From assembly GCF_015291745.1 (NCBI RefSeq), contig NZ_CP030059.1, forward strand, positions 5,297,501-5,361,500: a stretch of 64,000 nt of DNA. The letters are read 5' to 3'. The stretch comes from Bradyrhizobium sp. CCBAU 53351. Lineage in GTDB: Bacteria > Pseudomonadota > Alphaproteobacteria > Rhizobiales > Xanthobacteraceae. The position numbers and the translations under genes were made by a program. This document shows, one piece after another, positions 28,401 to 37,140 of the stretch. The first letter of the stretch is position 1, and every line of letters starts with the position of its first letter. A model generated the notes under the pieces. It was not told the DNA's origin. It did not search any database and saw only the letters and a list, made by a program, of their open reading frames with translations.

Positions 28401-29368
28401 GAGTGCGCTTTGTTGCGTCACACGTCCAAACGCATGTCCCCGCAAGACGCTGTCCACTTGGAAACGAGGATGGCAGGCGCTGTACGCCCCGCGAACGCTC
28501 CGCTTCCGGCTAAGGGCATCGAAATTAACTCAGTTGGCCCCGGCGAAAACCCGTTCGATTGAACCGAAGTGATCCAGCTCAATTTCTGGCAGGAAACGGG
28601 AAGCTATCGCTGTCTTCTGATAGTCGCGGCAAGTCGCCATCCCGCAACGTCATTGGCTGCGCCGCAGGCCTCGCAACGCAGCTGCTTCTCGCCATTAGCC
28701 TTTGTCCCCGCACCAAAATGGCTTCCGAGGCCGGCTCAAGACAGCTCGGACACACCAGCGGCAGACGCCTAGCTCTCCAATGGTCTATAAGGCTGAATAG
28801 ACCTCCAAAAGCTAAAGAGCGAAAACGATCTATTCTCATGTTGTTTGCTCGGTTGCGCGCGGCTTAGATTGTAGATCTGTAGGATGGATAGCCATTCAAC
28901 AGCCTAATGCCAAACGATCTAATACTTCCGGCGCCCTTTTTGCATGCTGCGAAGCCGCGCGCTGCGCGCCTCCGTCTGTCGCCAGAGCAACCCAACCTCA
29001 CCGCATCGGCGAGCTAGTGCGTGATGCTCTGGCTGTCGCCTTGCGGGAGCCTAGCCCGGTCTCCGCACCGGCGGTCGAGCGGGGGGAGCACCGGTTGCAA
29101 TCTTCGGTTTCGGAGAAATTTCGTCTGAACTCACGCAGGACGAAGTGGAAAGCTTATCTCAACCGAGGCACAACTCCCCACTATTCTTACCCTATGGGTT
29201 GGTGGCCTACAGCGATTGAAATGGGGCTTCCTGCATTCCAAGCGCCAGACTATTTCTAACGAATCATACTAGCATGCGAGTGAACGACAGGTCGAGTCTA
29301 TGGGCTCGGTAGTAAATTGGAGAGGAGCGTCTATCTAATGGAACGTGCCTCCCGTTCGGAGCAGGTCC
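28401..29368. other. Gene-poor stretch ahead of the CDP-sugar cluster
   Basis: About 970 bases. Open frames are short and lack motifs, apart from the zinc-ribbon remnant annotated separately on the minus strand. The 3' part is lower in GC than the flanking genes and precedes the cytidylyltransferase gene, so a promoter for the CDP-sugar genes may lie here. No tRNA, terminator with T-run or repeat was seen. Confidence 0.5.
28655..28790 (-). pseudogene. Possible frameshifted zinc-ribbon remnant
   Basis: On the minus strand one frame reads PLVCPSCLEPASEAILVRG and, a little further on in another frame, GEKQLRCEACGAANDVAGWR. Together these give a CPxC ... CxxC pair spaced like a small zinc ribbon, but only if one frame change is allowed. 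No start or stop context supports an intact gene. This is a weak call that could be chance. Confidence 0.3.
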
Positions 29369-30139
29369 ATGAAAGTCGTCATTCTTGCGGGAGGCCTCGG
29401 CACGCGAATCACGGAGGAGACCAGCACGCGACCGAAGCCGATGGTGGAGATCGGCGGGCGGCCCATCCTGTGGCACATCATGAAGATCTACAGCCATTAT
29501 GGCTTCCATGATTTCGTGATCTGCCTTGGCTACAAGGGCTTCATGATCAAGGAGTACTTCGCGAACTACTTCCTGCACATGTCCGACGTGACCTTCCACA
29601 TCGCCGAGAATCGGATGGAAGTGCATCGCGAGACCGCCGAGCCGTGGCGGGTCACGCTGGTCGATACCGGCGAAGAGACCCAGACCGGCGGCCGGTTGAA
29701 GCGGGTGCTGGCTTACGTCGTGGACGAGCCCTTCTTCGCATTGACCTATGGCGACGGTGTCGCCGACATCGACCTTGCCGCCGAAATCGCTTTCCACAAG
29801 GCGCATGGGCGCCGTGCCACCGTTTCCGTGGTGCGGCCGGCCAAGCGGTTCGGCGCGATCGCGATCGAGGGCGACCGCGTCATCAATTTCGAGGAAAAGC
29901 CAAATGACGACGGCGGCTGGATCAACGGTGGTTTCTTTCTGTTGTCCCCGTCGGTCGGCGAGCTGATCGCCGGCGACACCACGATCTGGGAGCGCGAGCC
30001 GATGGAGCAACTGGTGCGCAGCGACGATCTGCGCGCCTATGTACATCCCGGGTTCTGGCACCCGATGGACTCGCTGCGCGATCGCAACTTTCTCGAAGGC
30101 GAATGGGCCGGCAACCGCGCCAGATGGAGGATCTGGTGA
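29369..30139 (+). CDS. rfbF: Glucose-1-phosphate cytidylyltransferase
   Basis: 256 residues from ATG 29369, which has GGAG 12 bases upstream; an earlier in-frame start at 29345 is less likely because the family begins at MKVVILAGGLGTRI. The nucleotidyl-transfer signature LAGGLGTR...RPKPMVEIGG is intact, and FHDFVICLGYKG and WINGGFF are typical of RfbF. It makes CDP-glucose from CTP and glucose-1-phosphate, the first step to CDP-linked 6-deoxysugars. Its TGA overlaps the GTG start of the dehydratase gene (GTGA). Confidence 0.93.
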   Translation: MKVVILAGGLGTRITEETSTRPKPMVEIGGRPILWHIMKIYSHYGFHDFVICLGYKGFMIKEYFANYFLHMSDVTFHIAENRMEVHRETAEPWRVTLVDTGEETQTGGRLKRVLAYVVDEPFFALTYGDGVADIDLAAEIAFHKAHGRRATVSVVRPAKRFGAIAIEGDRVINFEEKPNDDGGWINGGFFLLSPSVGELIAGDTTIWEREPMEQLVRSDDLRAYVHPGFWHPMDSLRDRNFLEGEWAGNRARWRIW

Positions 30140-31200
30140 CGGATCCGGCATTCTGGCGCGGCAAGAAGGTCTTTCTCACCGGCCACACCGGTTTCAAAGG
30201 CGCGTGGGCGTCGCTGCTGCTGCGCCGCCTCGGAGCCGAGGTCTACGGCTATGCGCTGCCGCCGACACACCAATCTGCGCTGTTCGTCACCGCGCGCATC
30301 GCCGACGACATCAAGCACCACCTCGCCGATATCCGCGATCTGTCCGTCCTGCGCGCCGCCATGGCAGAGGCCGAGCCCGACATCGTCATCCACATGGCGG
30401 CGCAAGCGCTGGTGCGCCCGTCCTATGACGAGCCGGTCGAGACATTCGCGACCAACGTGATGGGCACCGTGCATGTGCTGGAGGCGGCACGGCATCTACG
30501 CTCGGTGCAGGTGATCCTGAACGTCACCAGCGACAAGTGCTACGAGAATAGCGGCAAGGGCGCCCCCTTCGGCGAGGGCGACCGGCTCGGTGGCGACGAT
30601 CCCTACAGCAACAGCAAGGCCTGCGCGGAGCTCGTGACGCATTCCTACCGCCACAGCTTCTTCAACGCGAGCGGTGCGGCGCGCGTCGCGACTGCGCGCG
30701 CCGGCAACGTGTTCGGCGGCGGCGACTGGGCGCGCGACCGCCTGGTGCCCGATGCGATGCAGGCCTTCCTGGCAGGCGAGGCGCTCCGCATCCGCAATCC
30801 CAATTCGGTGCGGCCCTGGCAGCATGCGCTCGACCCGGTGCTCGGTTATCTCGCGCTGGTCGAGCGATTGGCGGGCGATGAACGATTCGTCGGCGGCTGG
30901 AATTTTGGACCAGATGCCGCAAGCGAGGTGCCGGTCGGGACCGTGGTCGATCGCCTGATCGCCCTCTGGGGTGACGGCGCGCGGTGGACGGCCGACGCCG
31001 GCCCGCATCCGCACGAGGCCGCCTATCTCAGGCTCGATTGCACGAAGGCGCGGAGCGAGCTCGGCTGGGCGCCGCGGCTCGATCTGGCGCAAGGCCTCCG
31101 CCTGACCGTCGAATGGTACAAGGCGCTGCGCGAGGGCCGGGATCTGCGGAGCTTCTCGCTCGATCAGCTCGACCAGGTCGCCGGCACCGCGCCGGCTTGA
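30136..31200 (+). CDS. rfbG: CDP-glucose 4,6-dehydratase
   Basis: 354 residues from GTG 30136, chosen for its GTGA overlap with the upstream stop and the GGAGG just before it; ATG 30124 is in the same frame. LTGHTGFKGAWASLLL binds NAD (residues 14-29), VTSDKCYEN carries the catalytic Thr-Asp-Lys, and YSNSK (Tyr157, Lys161) completes the site. It converts CDP-glucose into CDP-4-keto-6-deoxyglucose, the branch point to dideoxy and branched sugars. The gene is convergent with the kinase-like gene and abuts it without a gap. Confidence 0.93.
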   Translation: MTDPAFWRGKKVFLTGHTGFKGAWASLLLRRLGAEVYGYALPPTHQSALFVTARIADDIKHHLADIRDLSVLRAAMAEAEPDIVIHMAAQALVRPSYDEPVETFATNVMGTVHVLEAARHLRSVQVILNVTSDKCYENSGKGAPFGEGDRLGGDDPYSNSKACAELVTHSYRHSFFNASGAARVATARAGNVFGGGDWARDRLVPDAMQAFLAGEALRIRNPNSVRPWQHALDPVLGYLALVERLAGDERFVGGWNFGPDAASEVPVGTVVDRLIALWGDGARWTADAGPHPHEAAYLRLDCTKARSELGWAPRLDLAQGLRLTVEWYKALREGRDLRSFSLDQLDQVAGTAPA

Positions 31201-32091
31201 TCAGCCCGGCAGATCGAGGATCCCGGCGATGCGGTCCTCTGCCGACACCGCGTGCTTCAGGTGCTCGCCCGACAAGACCGCCAGATAGGATTTGAGCAGG
31301 ACGACGAGCGCGAGGATGGCGCGCTCGATATCGGGCGAAAGGCCGGTTCGGCCGAAGGCGTCCTTTTGCAGGAACGGCCGGTTCTCCATGAAGGTCAGCC
31401 AATAGAGGTAGTCGTAGCCGGCGAAGCCGCGGAATGCGTCTTCCCAGTCGATGACGCGCGGCGCGCCTTCCTGGAGCATGATGTTCTTCGGCCCGAAATC
31501 GCCGTGACAGAGCGCCTCGGGCAAATGCGGAAGACGTTCGGCGAGCAGCGCGATCAGTCTGCGCACCCCGATGGCAGTGCTCTGCGCGAGCAGGCCGCGG
31601 CTCGAAAGCATCGCCAGCGCCTTTGCGGCGGACGCCAGATAGTGCTCGAACGAGGCAAGCCCGTCCGGCCGTCGGTCCGCGAGCCGCTCACTGCATTCGG
31701 CTGCCATTGCAACAGCTTCAGCGGGCTGTATCGGGGCGGTCAGCGGCGTGAGCGCGGGCATCATGAGGCAGAGCCGCACCGTTCCGTCTGAGAGGGGGAT
31801 CTCGAAACGTTCGAGCAGGGTCGTGTTGCCGTAGAGCTGCGCGAGGATCTCGGCTTCCTTGGCAAGGCTGGCGCGCGCACGTGCGCCCGGCAGATGTGTC
31901 TTCAGAAAGCGCTTTTCGCCGGAGACGTCCGCATTGTAGCAGGCACCGAGCGTGCCGCCGGGCGCCGGCATGACGGTGGCGTTGCGGCCAAAGGATTGCA
32001 AATGATGCTGCAGCGCCGGGAGGAGGCGCGCCCGATCGGCAGCGATGTCGGGGCGGTCGTCGGCTTCGAAGAACGCGATCTTACTCAGCAC
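31201..32091 (-). CDS. APH-fold phosphotransferase (aminoglycoside/choline kinase-like)
   Basis: 296 residues. RFLKTHLPG places the ATP-binding lysine (Lys64), ALCHGDFGPKNIML is the catalytic Brenner motif (His196-Asn203) and RVIDWEDAF the metal-binding aspartate (Asp215). The fold phosphorylates hydroxyls of sugars, choline or drugs. Its start overlaps the sulfotransferase-like gene by 11 bases, so the two form a coupled minus-strand pair inside the CDP-sugar cluster. Phosphorylation of a sugar or a glycan seems more likely than drug resistance, but this is inference. Confidence 0.85.
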   Translation of the reverse strand: MLSKIAFFEADDRPDIAADRARLLPALQHHLQSFGRNATVMPAPGGTLGACYNADVSGEKRFLKTHLPGARARASLAKEAEILAQLYGNTTLLERFEIPLSDGTVRLCLMMPALTPLTAPIQPAEAVAMAAECSERLADRRPDGLASFEHYLASAAKALAMLSSRGLLAQSTAIGVRRLIALLAERLPHLPEALCHGDFGPKNIMLQEGAPRVIDWEDAFRGFAGYDYLYWLTFMENRPFLQKDAFGRTGLSPDIERAILALVVLLKSYLAVLSGEHLKHAVSAEDRIAGILDLPG

Positions 32092-33034
32092 GATAGAGCG
32101 GGCTCAGATAGTCGATCCGGTCGTAGCCGAAATGACGAGCGAGGGCCGCCGTCCCTTGTGCGATCTGCTTGCGCTCCTCGTCCGAAAGTTCCTGGATCAC
32201 GGCCTGGTTGTAGTCCTTCGTGCTCTTGAGCACGGTCCCCCAGGGCGCGATGGAGTCCTTGATTTCGACGCCGTTCCAGCTCGGATAGAGCATGGTCTCG
32301 GCGAAGGGTACGCCGATGAAGTCGGCCGCCTCGGTCATGAACTTGCGCTTGTCGTCCACGAGGTCTTCGTAACGGAAGATCCGCACGTTCTCCGGGTACA
32401 TCCTGGCAAACATCTCGACCGTGGAGTGATAGATGTTCCAGGTGATCAGGTATTTGGTCAGCGGCTGCGGGAACGGGCGGCGCTTGGTGTCGCGGTATGC
32501 CGAGAACGGATTGCGCACGACGTGCAGGATGCGGATGTCAGGAAAGTCGCGCACCATGCGATCGGCATCGATCCCGATGGCGGGGGAGTAGCCGACGTGC
32601 ACCATGCCCGGGCGCGGCTTGGTGTAATAATTCTCCCAGGCGGCGAATGTCGCGCGGAAGAAGGCCTCGATGACCTGGCGGCGGAAGATCGGCGGCTGGC
32701 CGGCGATCCGGGCGAACTCGGCGACCCGCTTCTTCTCGTCCATCACGCAGTCCGCGTCGCGGAACTTGGAGCCGTTGCGCTTGCGCAGGAAGGTCTTCAA
32801 CTCCTCGTCGATCATCTGCTCGTAGAGCTCGATGGCCGTCAGCCCCTCCGGGAATTCGGGATAGCGGTACTGAACGCGCTCGACCGAGGCCAGGAAGTCG
32901 TTGAAACTGCGGTTTCCGAGCTGCGATTCGAAGGGATAGACGAGCAGGTCAGGATGGCCGTCGAAGTGACGATGAGTGACGTTTCCGCCGTGCTCGAAGC
33001 CCGCGGAAACCATGGCCAGCCTGAAGTCATTCAT
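32081..33034 (-). CDS. Sulfotransferase-like protein
   Basis: 317 residues from ATG 33034. HVVRNPFSAYRDTKRR matches the 3'-phosphate-binding motif of PAPS sulfotransferases and FRYEDLVDDKRKFM the later conserved segment. The 5' loop is unusual (SAGFEHGGNVTHRHF) instead of the common PKSGTT type, though some bacterial members carry a G-x-E-x-G-G loop. It would sulfate a sugar or lipid. It is the upstream partner of the APH-fold kinase gene and divergent from the SDR gene at 33188. The frame is open far upstream, but that part is antisense to the SDR gene. Confidence 0.8.
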   Translation of the reverse strand: MNDFRLAMVSAGFEHGGNVTHRHFDGHPDLLVYPFESQLGNRSFNDFLASVERVQYRYPEFPEGLTAIELYEQMIDEELKTFLRKRNGSKFRDADCVMDEKKRVAEFARIAGQPPIFRRQVIEAFFRATFAAWENYYTKPRPGMVHVGYSPAIGIDADRMVRDFPDIRILHVVRNPFSAYRDTKRRPFPQPLTKYLITWNIYHSTVEMFARMYPENVRIFRYEDLVDDKRKFMTEAADFIGVPFAETMLYPSWNGVEIKDSIAPWGTVLKSTKDYNQAVIQELSDEERKQIAQGTAALARHFGYDRIDYLSPLYRAE

Positions 33035-33187
33035 GCCTCTACCCCTGCGTCGAGCTTCGATCTGGCCCTCCCGTTTATCCGCATGGGCCGGATAATCAAG
33101 TTCGGATCGCCTTTCGGCCGTCCCGGGCAGGGGACTGCCGAAGCGAGACATTGACGGCCCCGGGGGTAGCTGATCTACCCGAGGCTT

Positions 33188-34105
33188 ATGCGTGTCTTTG
33201 CCACCGGTGCGAGCGGTTTCCTCGGCTCCTATCTCGTTGCGGACCTCATGGCGCGGGGGCACGAGGTGGCCGTTCTGTTGCGCCCGGCAGGTTCCTCTTG
33301 GCGCCTCGGGCAGCTTCGTGACCGGCTGCAGGTGATCCCGGGCAGTCTGGAGCAGCCGGACGAGCTGCGCGGCGCGCTGGAGGCATTCGCGCCGGACGCG
33401 GTCGTACACATGGCCTGGCGCGGCGTCGCGGGCAGCGATCGCAACAGCCCGGTTCAGGCCGTCAACGTCGCCGATACGGTGGGCCTCGCCGAACTGGCAG
33501 CCGACGCCGGCGCCAGGATCTTCGTCGGAGCCGGGTCGCAGGCCGAGTACGGACCCTATGATCGCGCGATCCGGGAAGATGACGTGCCGCGGCCGACGAC
33601 ACTCTACGGCATGGCCAAGCTCGCGGCCGGATCGATGGCGATGCGCCTGTGCGAGGAGCGCGGGGTGCGTGCGGCGTGGCTCAGGATCTTCTCGACCTAC
33701 GGCCCGAAGGATGCCGACCACTGGCTGATTCCAAGCATGATTCGGAACTTGCGCTCCGGCCATCATATGGCGCTGACGGCCTGCGGGCAGCGCTGGGGAT
33801 TTCTGCACGCGCGCGACGCTGCCAGCGCTTTCCGCCTGGCGATCACGCATGAAGCGGCGTGCGGCATCTTCAATGTCGGCAGCCAGGACGCGCCGCCGCT
33901 GCGCGAGACGGTGACGCGGCTGCGCGATCTCGTTCGCCCCGGTGCCGCTCTCGGCTTCGGCGAGTTGGCGTATCGGCCCGATCAGGTTATGGTCCTGGCT
34001 GCGGACGTTTCGCGCATGCTCGCCTTGGGTTGGAAGCCCGAAGTGCCGTTGGATGAGGGATTACGCGAGACGGTAGACTGGCATGACGCGACCAAATCTC
34101 CCTGA
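33188..34105 (+). CDS. NAD(P)-dependent sugar reductase/epimerase (extended SDR)
   Basis: 305 residues. ATGASGFLGSYLV binds the nucleotide, VGAGSQAEYGP carries the catalytic Ser, and TLYGMAKLAAG the Y-x-x-x-K. Similar SDRs in CDP-sugar clusters reduce the 4-keto group of CDP-linked dideoxy or branched sugars. It is the first gene of a three-gene run: its end overlaps the transketolase N-subunit gene by 23 bases. The best guess is the last reductive step to the finished CDP-sugar; C-3 or C-5 epimerisation is the alternative. Confidence 0.85.
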   Translation: MRVFATGASGFLGSYLVADLMARGHEVAVLLRPAGSSWRLGQLRDRLQVIPGSLEQPDELRGALEAFAPDAVVHMAWRGVAGSDRNSPVQAVNVADTVGLAELAADAGARIFVGAGSQAEYGPYDRAIREDDVPRPTTLYGMAKLAAGSMAMRLCEERGVRAAWLRIFSTYGPKDADHWLIPSMIRNLRSGHHMALTACGQRWGFLHARDAASAFRLAITHEAACGIFNVGSQDAPPLRETVTRLRDLVRPGAALGFGELAYRPDQVMVLAADVSRMLALGWKPEVPLDEGLRETVDWHDATKSP

Positions 34106-34901
34106 GCCGAAGGAATTCGCACGACGCATTCGCGCACACGCGTTGCGTATGGTGCATGCCGCGAAGGCCTCCCATATTGGCGGATGCCTCTCCATGGCGG
34201 ACATCCTGGCCGTGCTCTACACGCGGATCCTGCGCGTCGATCCCGCCGATCCACAAGCAGCAAGCCGTGATCGCTTCGTGCTCAGCAAGGGCCACGCCAC
34301 GGCGATCATGTACGCCACGCTTGCCGAATGCGGTTTCTTTTCCGTGGCCGAGCTCGACACCTATTGTCGCGACGGATCGATCTTCACCGGACATGTCAGC
34401 CATGCCGTACCCGGCATCGAGGTTTCGACGGGCTCGCTCGGCCATGGCCTGCCAATTGCCATCGGCATGGCGCTGGCCGCACGGACGGCAGGGGTGGGCA
34501 GCCGGGTGTTCTGCCTGCTCAGCGACGGTGAATGCGACGAAGGCTCGAACTGGGAGGGCATCCTGTTCGCGCCCCATCACAAGCTCGACAATCTCTGCGT
34601 CATCGTCGACTTCAACAAGATCCAGAGCTTTGGCTCGGTTGCCGAGGTGTTGAACCTCGATCCGTTTGCCGAGAAATGGAAGGCGTTCGGCTGGCAGGTC
34701 GAGGAGATCGACGGCCACGATCTCGCTGCGCTCGAAACTGTGCTGGGCGGCGTACCGGCAGCGTCGGGCAGGCCCACCGTCGTGATCGCCCACACCGTGA
34801 AGGGCAAGGGCGTGAGCTTCATGGAGAACAAGCTCGAATGGCATTACCGCTCACCTTCGGATGAGCTGCTTGCGCAGGCGCTGGCCGAGGTCGGCGCATG
34901 A
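34083..34901 (+). CDS. Transketolase-like enzyme, N-terminal (ThDP-binding) subunit
   Basis: 272 residues covering only the N-terminal half of a transketolase. SKGHATAIMYATLAE, GSLGHGLPIAIGMALA and the thiamine-diphosphate/magnesium motif SDGECDEGSNWE (residues 147-158) with Asn178 are all intact. HTVKGKGVSFME closes the domain. It needs the pyrimidine-binding partner encoded next (start ATGA overlap at 34898). Split transketolases occur in pentose metabolism and in special sugar pathways; here the setting of CDP-glucose genes points to the latter. Confidence 0.93.
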   Translation: MTRPNLPEPKEFARRIRAHALRMVHAAKASHIGGCLSMADILAVLYTRILRVDPADPQAASRDRFVLSKGHATAIMYATLAECGFFSVAELDTYCRDGSIFTGHVSHAVPGIEVSTGSLGHGLPIAIGMALAARTAGVGSRVFCLLSDGECDEGSNWEGILFAPHHKLDNLCVIVDFNKIQSFGSVAEVLNLDPFAEKWKAFGWQVEEIDGHDLAALETVLGGVPAASGRPTVVIAHTVKGKGVSFMENKLEWHYRSPSDELLAQALAEVGA

Positions 34902-35821
34902 GGACGACGTTCATCGAGAGCCTGTCGCAGGTGGCCAGCGAAAACCCCGACATCTGGCTGCTCTGCGGCGATCTCGGCTATTCCGTGCTCGAGCCATTCG
35001 CGGCGAAGTTTCCCGATCGCTATCTCAATGTCGGCGTTGCCGAGCAGAACATGGCGGGGATCGCCGCCGGCATCGCGCTGTCGGGCAAGACGGTCTTCAT
35101 CTACTCGATCGGCAATTTCCCGACGTTGCGCTGCCTCGAGCAACTCCGCAACGACGTCTGCTACCACGGTGCCGACGTCAAGATCGTGGCGGTGGGAGCC
35201 GGCTATGCCTATGGCAGCCAGGGTTATACCCACCACGCGCTGGAAGATGCGGGGATCATGTCGATGCTGCCGGGCATCGAGGTGTTCGTGCCCTGCGATC
35301 CCATGGAGGTGCGCGCGGCAACGAAACTGATTGCAGGAAGTGGCAAGCCGTCTTACCTGCGGCTCAGCCGTCAGGGGGAGCCATATCTCGGCGTCGCCGT
35401 AACCGACCTGCGTAAGCCCAGGGTTTTGCGTGACGGACGGGACATCGTCATCCTCGCGTCCGGGCCGATCGCCTCCCGCGCGCTGGAGGCTGCCGACGAG
35501 CTGGTCAGGCGCGGCAAGGACACAGGTGTCGTCAGCGTCTCCTGCCTGAAGCCGCTCGACGAGGCGGCGATCCGCGAGGCCGTGCGCGACGCCTCGCTGA
35601 TCGTGACGCTGGAAGAGCACATCCTGCGCGGCGGCCTGTTCAGCTTGGCGGCGAGCGCGTTCGCCGGCGACGCGGTCCGGCCGCCGATGATCGGCATCGG
35701 CATTCCCGAGCAATCCGGAAAGATCTCGCAGGCGGGATCGCGGGAGGCGCTGCTCGATGCCGCGGGTCTCTCGGCTCAGGCGATCGTCGCCCGGATCGAG
35801 CAATCGTTTGCGAGACGCTGA
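34898..35821 (+). CDS. Transketolase-like enzyme, C-terminal (pyrimidine-binding) subunit
   Basis: 307 residues: the Pyr domain has VGVAEQNMAGIAAGIALSG, whose Glu activates thiamine diphosphate, with TVFIYSIGNFPTLRCLEQL; the C-terminal domain has DIVILASGPIASRALEAA and VVSVSCLKPLDEAAI. It joins the N-subunit to form a full active site, a ThDP enzyme that moves a two-carbon ketol unit. The start codon overlaps the stop of the N-subunit gene (ATGA). The sugar acceptor is not known; a 4-keto-6-deoxy CDP-sugar is proposed from context. Confidence 0.93.
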   Translation: MRTTFIESLSQVASENPDIWLLCGDLGYSVLEPFAAKFPDRYLNVGVAEQNMAGIAAGIALSGKTVFIYSIGNFPTLRCLEQLRNDVCYHGADVKIVAVGAGYAYGSQGYTHHALEDAGIMSMLPGIEVFVPCDPMEVRAATKLIAGSGKPSYLRLSRQGEPYLGVAVTDLRKPRVLRDGRDIVILASGPIASRALEAADELVRRGKDTGVVSVSCLKPLDEAAIREAVRDASLIVTLEEHILRGGLFSLAASAFAGDAVRPPMIGIGIPEQSGKISQAGSREALLDAAGLSAQAIVARIEQSFARR

Positions 35822-35834
35822 GGTCGCCTGCGCG

Positions 35835-36797
35835 TCAGGCGCCCGATGGCGGCGTGGAATCGAAATTGACGCGCTCGCGCTCGAACACGACGGGCTTCTC
35901 GCGCACCTGTCCGTAGATCGCGAGGACGTACTCTCCGATCATGCCCATGAAGAACAGCTGCACGCCGCCGAAAAAGAACATGGCGACGATCAACGTGATG
36001 ATGCCGGGTTCGGCGAGTTGCCGGTACAGGACGAGGCCAATCACGAAATTGACGAGAGCGTAGCCGATGCTCAGGGCCGAGATCAGAAAGCCCGCGAACA
36101 GGCCGAAGCGGACCGGCGCCGTGGTGAAGGACACCAGCCCGTTGAGGCCCTGGTCGATCAGCGCGCTGGCGCGGTTCTTCGAAAAGCCCTTCTTACGCTC
36201 GCGCCAGGTGTAGGGCACGCCGACCATGCGGCCACCGCACTCGAATGTCATCATTCGCATGAAGGGATAGGCGTCGCGGACATGACGCATCGCCTCGACG
36301 ACGCGCCTGTCGACGAATTGGAAGTCGCCGACGCCCGGAGGCACCTTGAGCTCGGAGAACCTGGTCAGCACGCGGTAATAGGCCTTGCGCAGCCCGCGCA
36401 TCAGCCGACCTTCCTCCCGAACCGCGCGGATGCCGTAGACGATCTCGTTGCCGGCCTCCCACAGCTTGACGAACTGGGGCAGCAATTCGGGCGGATCTTG
36501 CAGGTCGGCCGGCATGAACAGCAGAACGGCGTCCCCGCTGCTAGCCATCACCCCGTTATAGGTGTTGCGCAGCGGCCCGAAATTGCGCGCGTTGACGATG
36601 ATTTTCACCGCGGAATCCTGCGCCGCGATCCCACGCAGGATCTCGACCGTGCGGTCGTCGGAATCGTTGTCGCAGAAAATGTGCTCGCGCCTATATCCGT
36701 GTAGATTGTTCTTGAATACGTCGCGGATTGCCTCGTAGCAATCTTTGACGTTGAGTTCCTCATTATAACAAGGCGTTACAATGCTTATCGTCTTCAA
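35835..36797 (-). CDS. Polyprenyl-phosphate glycosyltransferase (GtrB/ArnC/DPMS-like)
   Basis: 320 residues. The GT-A half shows ISIVTPCYNEELNV and the LLFMPADLQDPPELL motif typical of dolichol/undecaprenyl-phosphate sugar synthases; GFSKNRASALIDQGLNG precedes two C-terminal membrane helices (about 230-255 and 262-290), and GMIGEYVLAIYGQV closes. It loads a sugar on undecaprenyl phosphate for transfer in the periplasm. It is convergent with the transketolase genes, and probably handles the sugar made there. Which sugar is unproven. Confidence 0.9.
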   Translation of the reverse strand: MKTISIVTPCYNEELNVKDCYEAIRDVFKNNLHGYRREHIFCDNDSDDRTVEILRGIAAQDSAVKIIVNARNFGPLRNTYNGVMASSGDAVLLFMPADLQDPPELLPQFVKLWEAGNEIVYGIRAVREEGRLMRGLRKAYYRVLTRFSELKVPPGVGDFQFVDRRVVEAMRHVRDAYPFMRMMTFECGGRMVGVPYTWRERKKGFSKNRASALIDQGLNGLVSFTTAPVRFGLFAGFLISALSIGYALVNFVIGLVLYRQLAEPGIITLIVAMFFFGGVQLFFMGMIGEYVLAIYGQVREKPVVFERERVNFDSTPPSGA

Positions 36798-37140
36798 TGC
36801 GAGACCCAGAGAGCTGCGTGATAGGCAATGATCCAGCCCAAAAGGGCTCCGACTCGCGTACAGACAAGCCTCGATCCGACTAGATCATCGTGGCAATCGA
36901 TATGCAAGCGTCGCCGCGCTTGAGAAGCCGCGGAGCGATGGAGGGATCATTGTCCACCGCAGCGCTGGAACCTAGCGATAATAACGAACTAAATGAGCAG
37001 AGATCTGAACATGCGACCAGAACAAATCTGGAGCGGTGCAGCACGGCCGCAACGGGGCCGCACCTTCAGTTGGCCCGCAATCGTTTTCAGGAAATCAGCG
37101 CGGGAACGGCAAAACAGGCTTCTCAGTACTTGGCCGGCCT
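36798..37140. other. Gene-poor stretch before the porin remnant
   Basis: About 340 bases upstream of the polyprenyl-phosphate glycosyltransferase gene, so its promoter should be at the left end. The remaining frames lack motifs; a 155-residue open frame running through (36993-37460) is only coding-like where it crosses the porin remnant. No repeat or RNA gene was recognised. Confidence 0.45.

Noticed and set aside
33035..33850. Upstream extension of the sulfotransferase-like frame
   Set aside because: It is antisense to the SDR gene at 33188-34105 and has no domain; ATG 33034 starts the recognisable protein.
35825..35841. CGCCTG...CAGGCG hairpin between convergent genes, considered as a terminator
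   Set aside because: It has no T-run and overlaps the 3' end of the glycosyltransferase gene; support is too weak.
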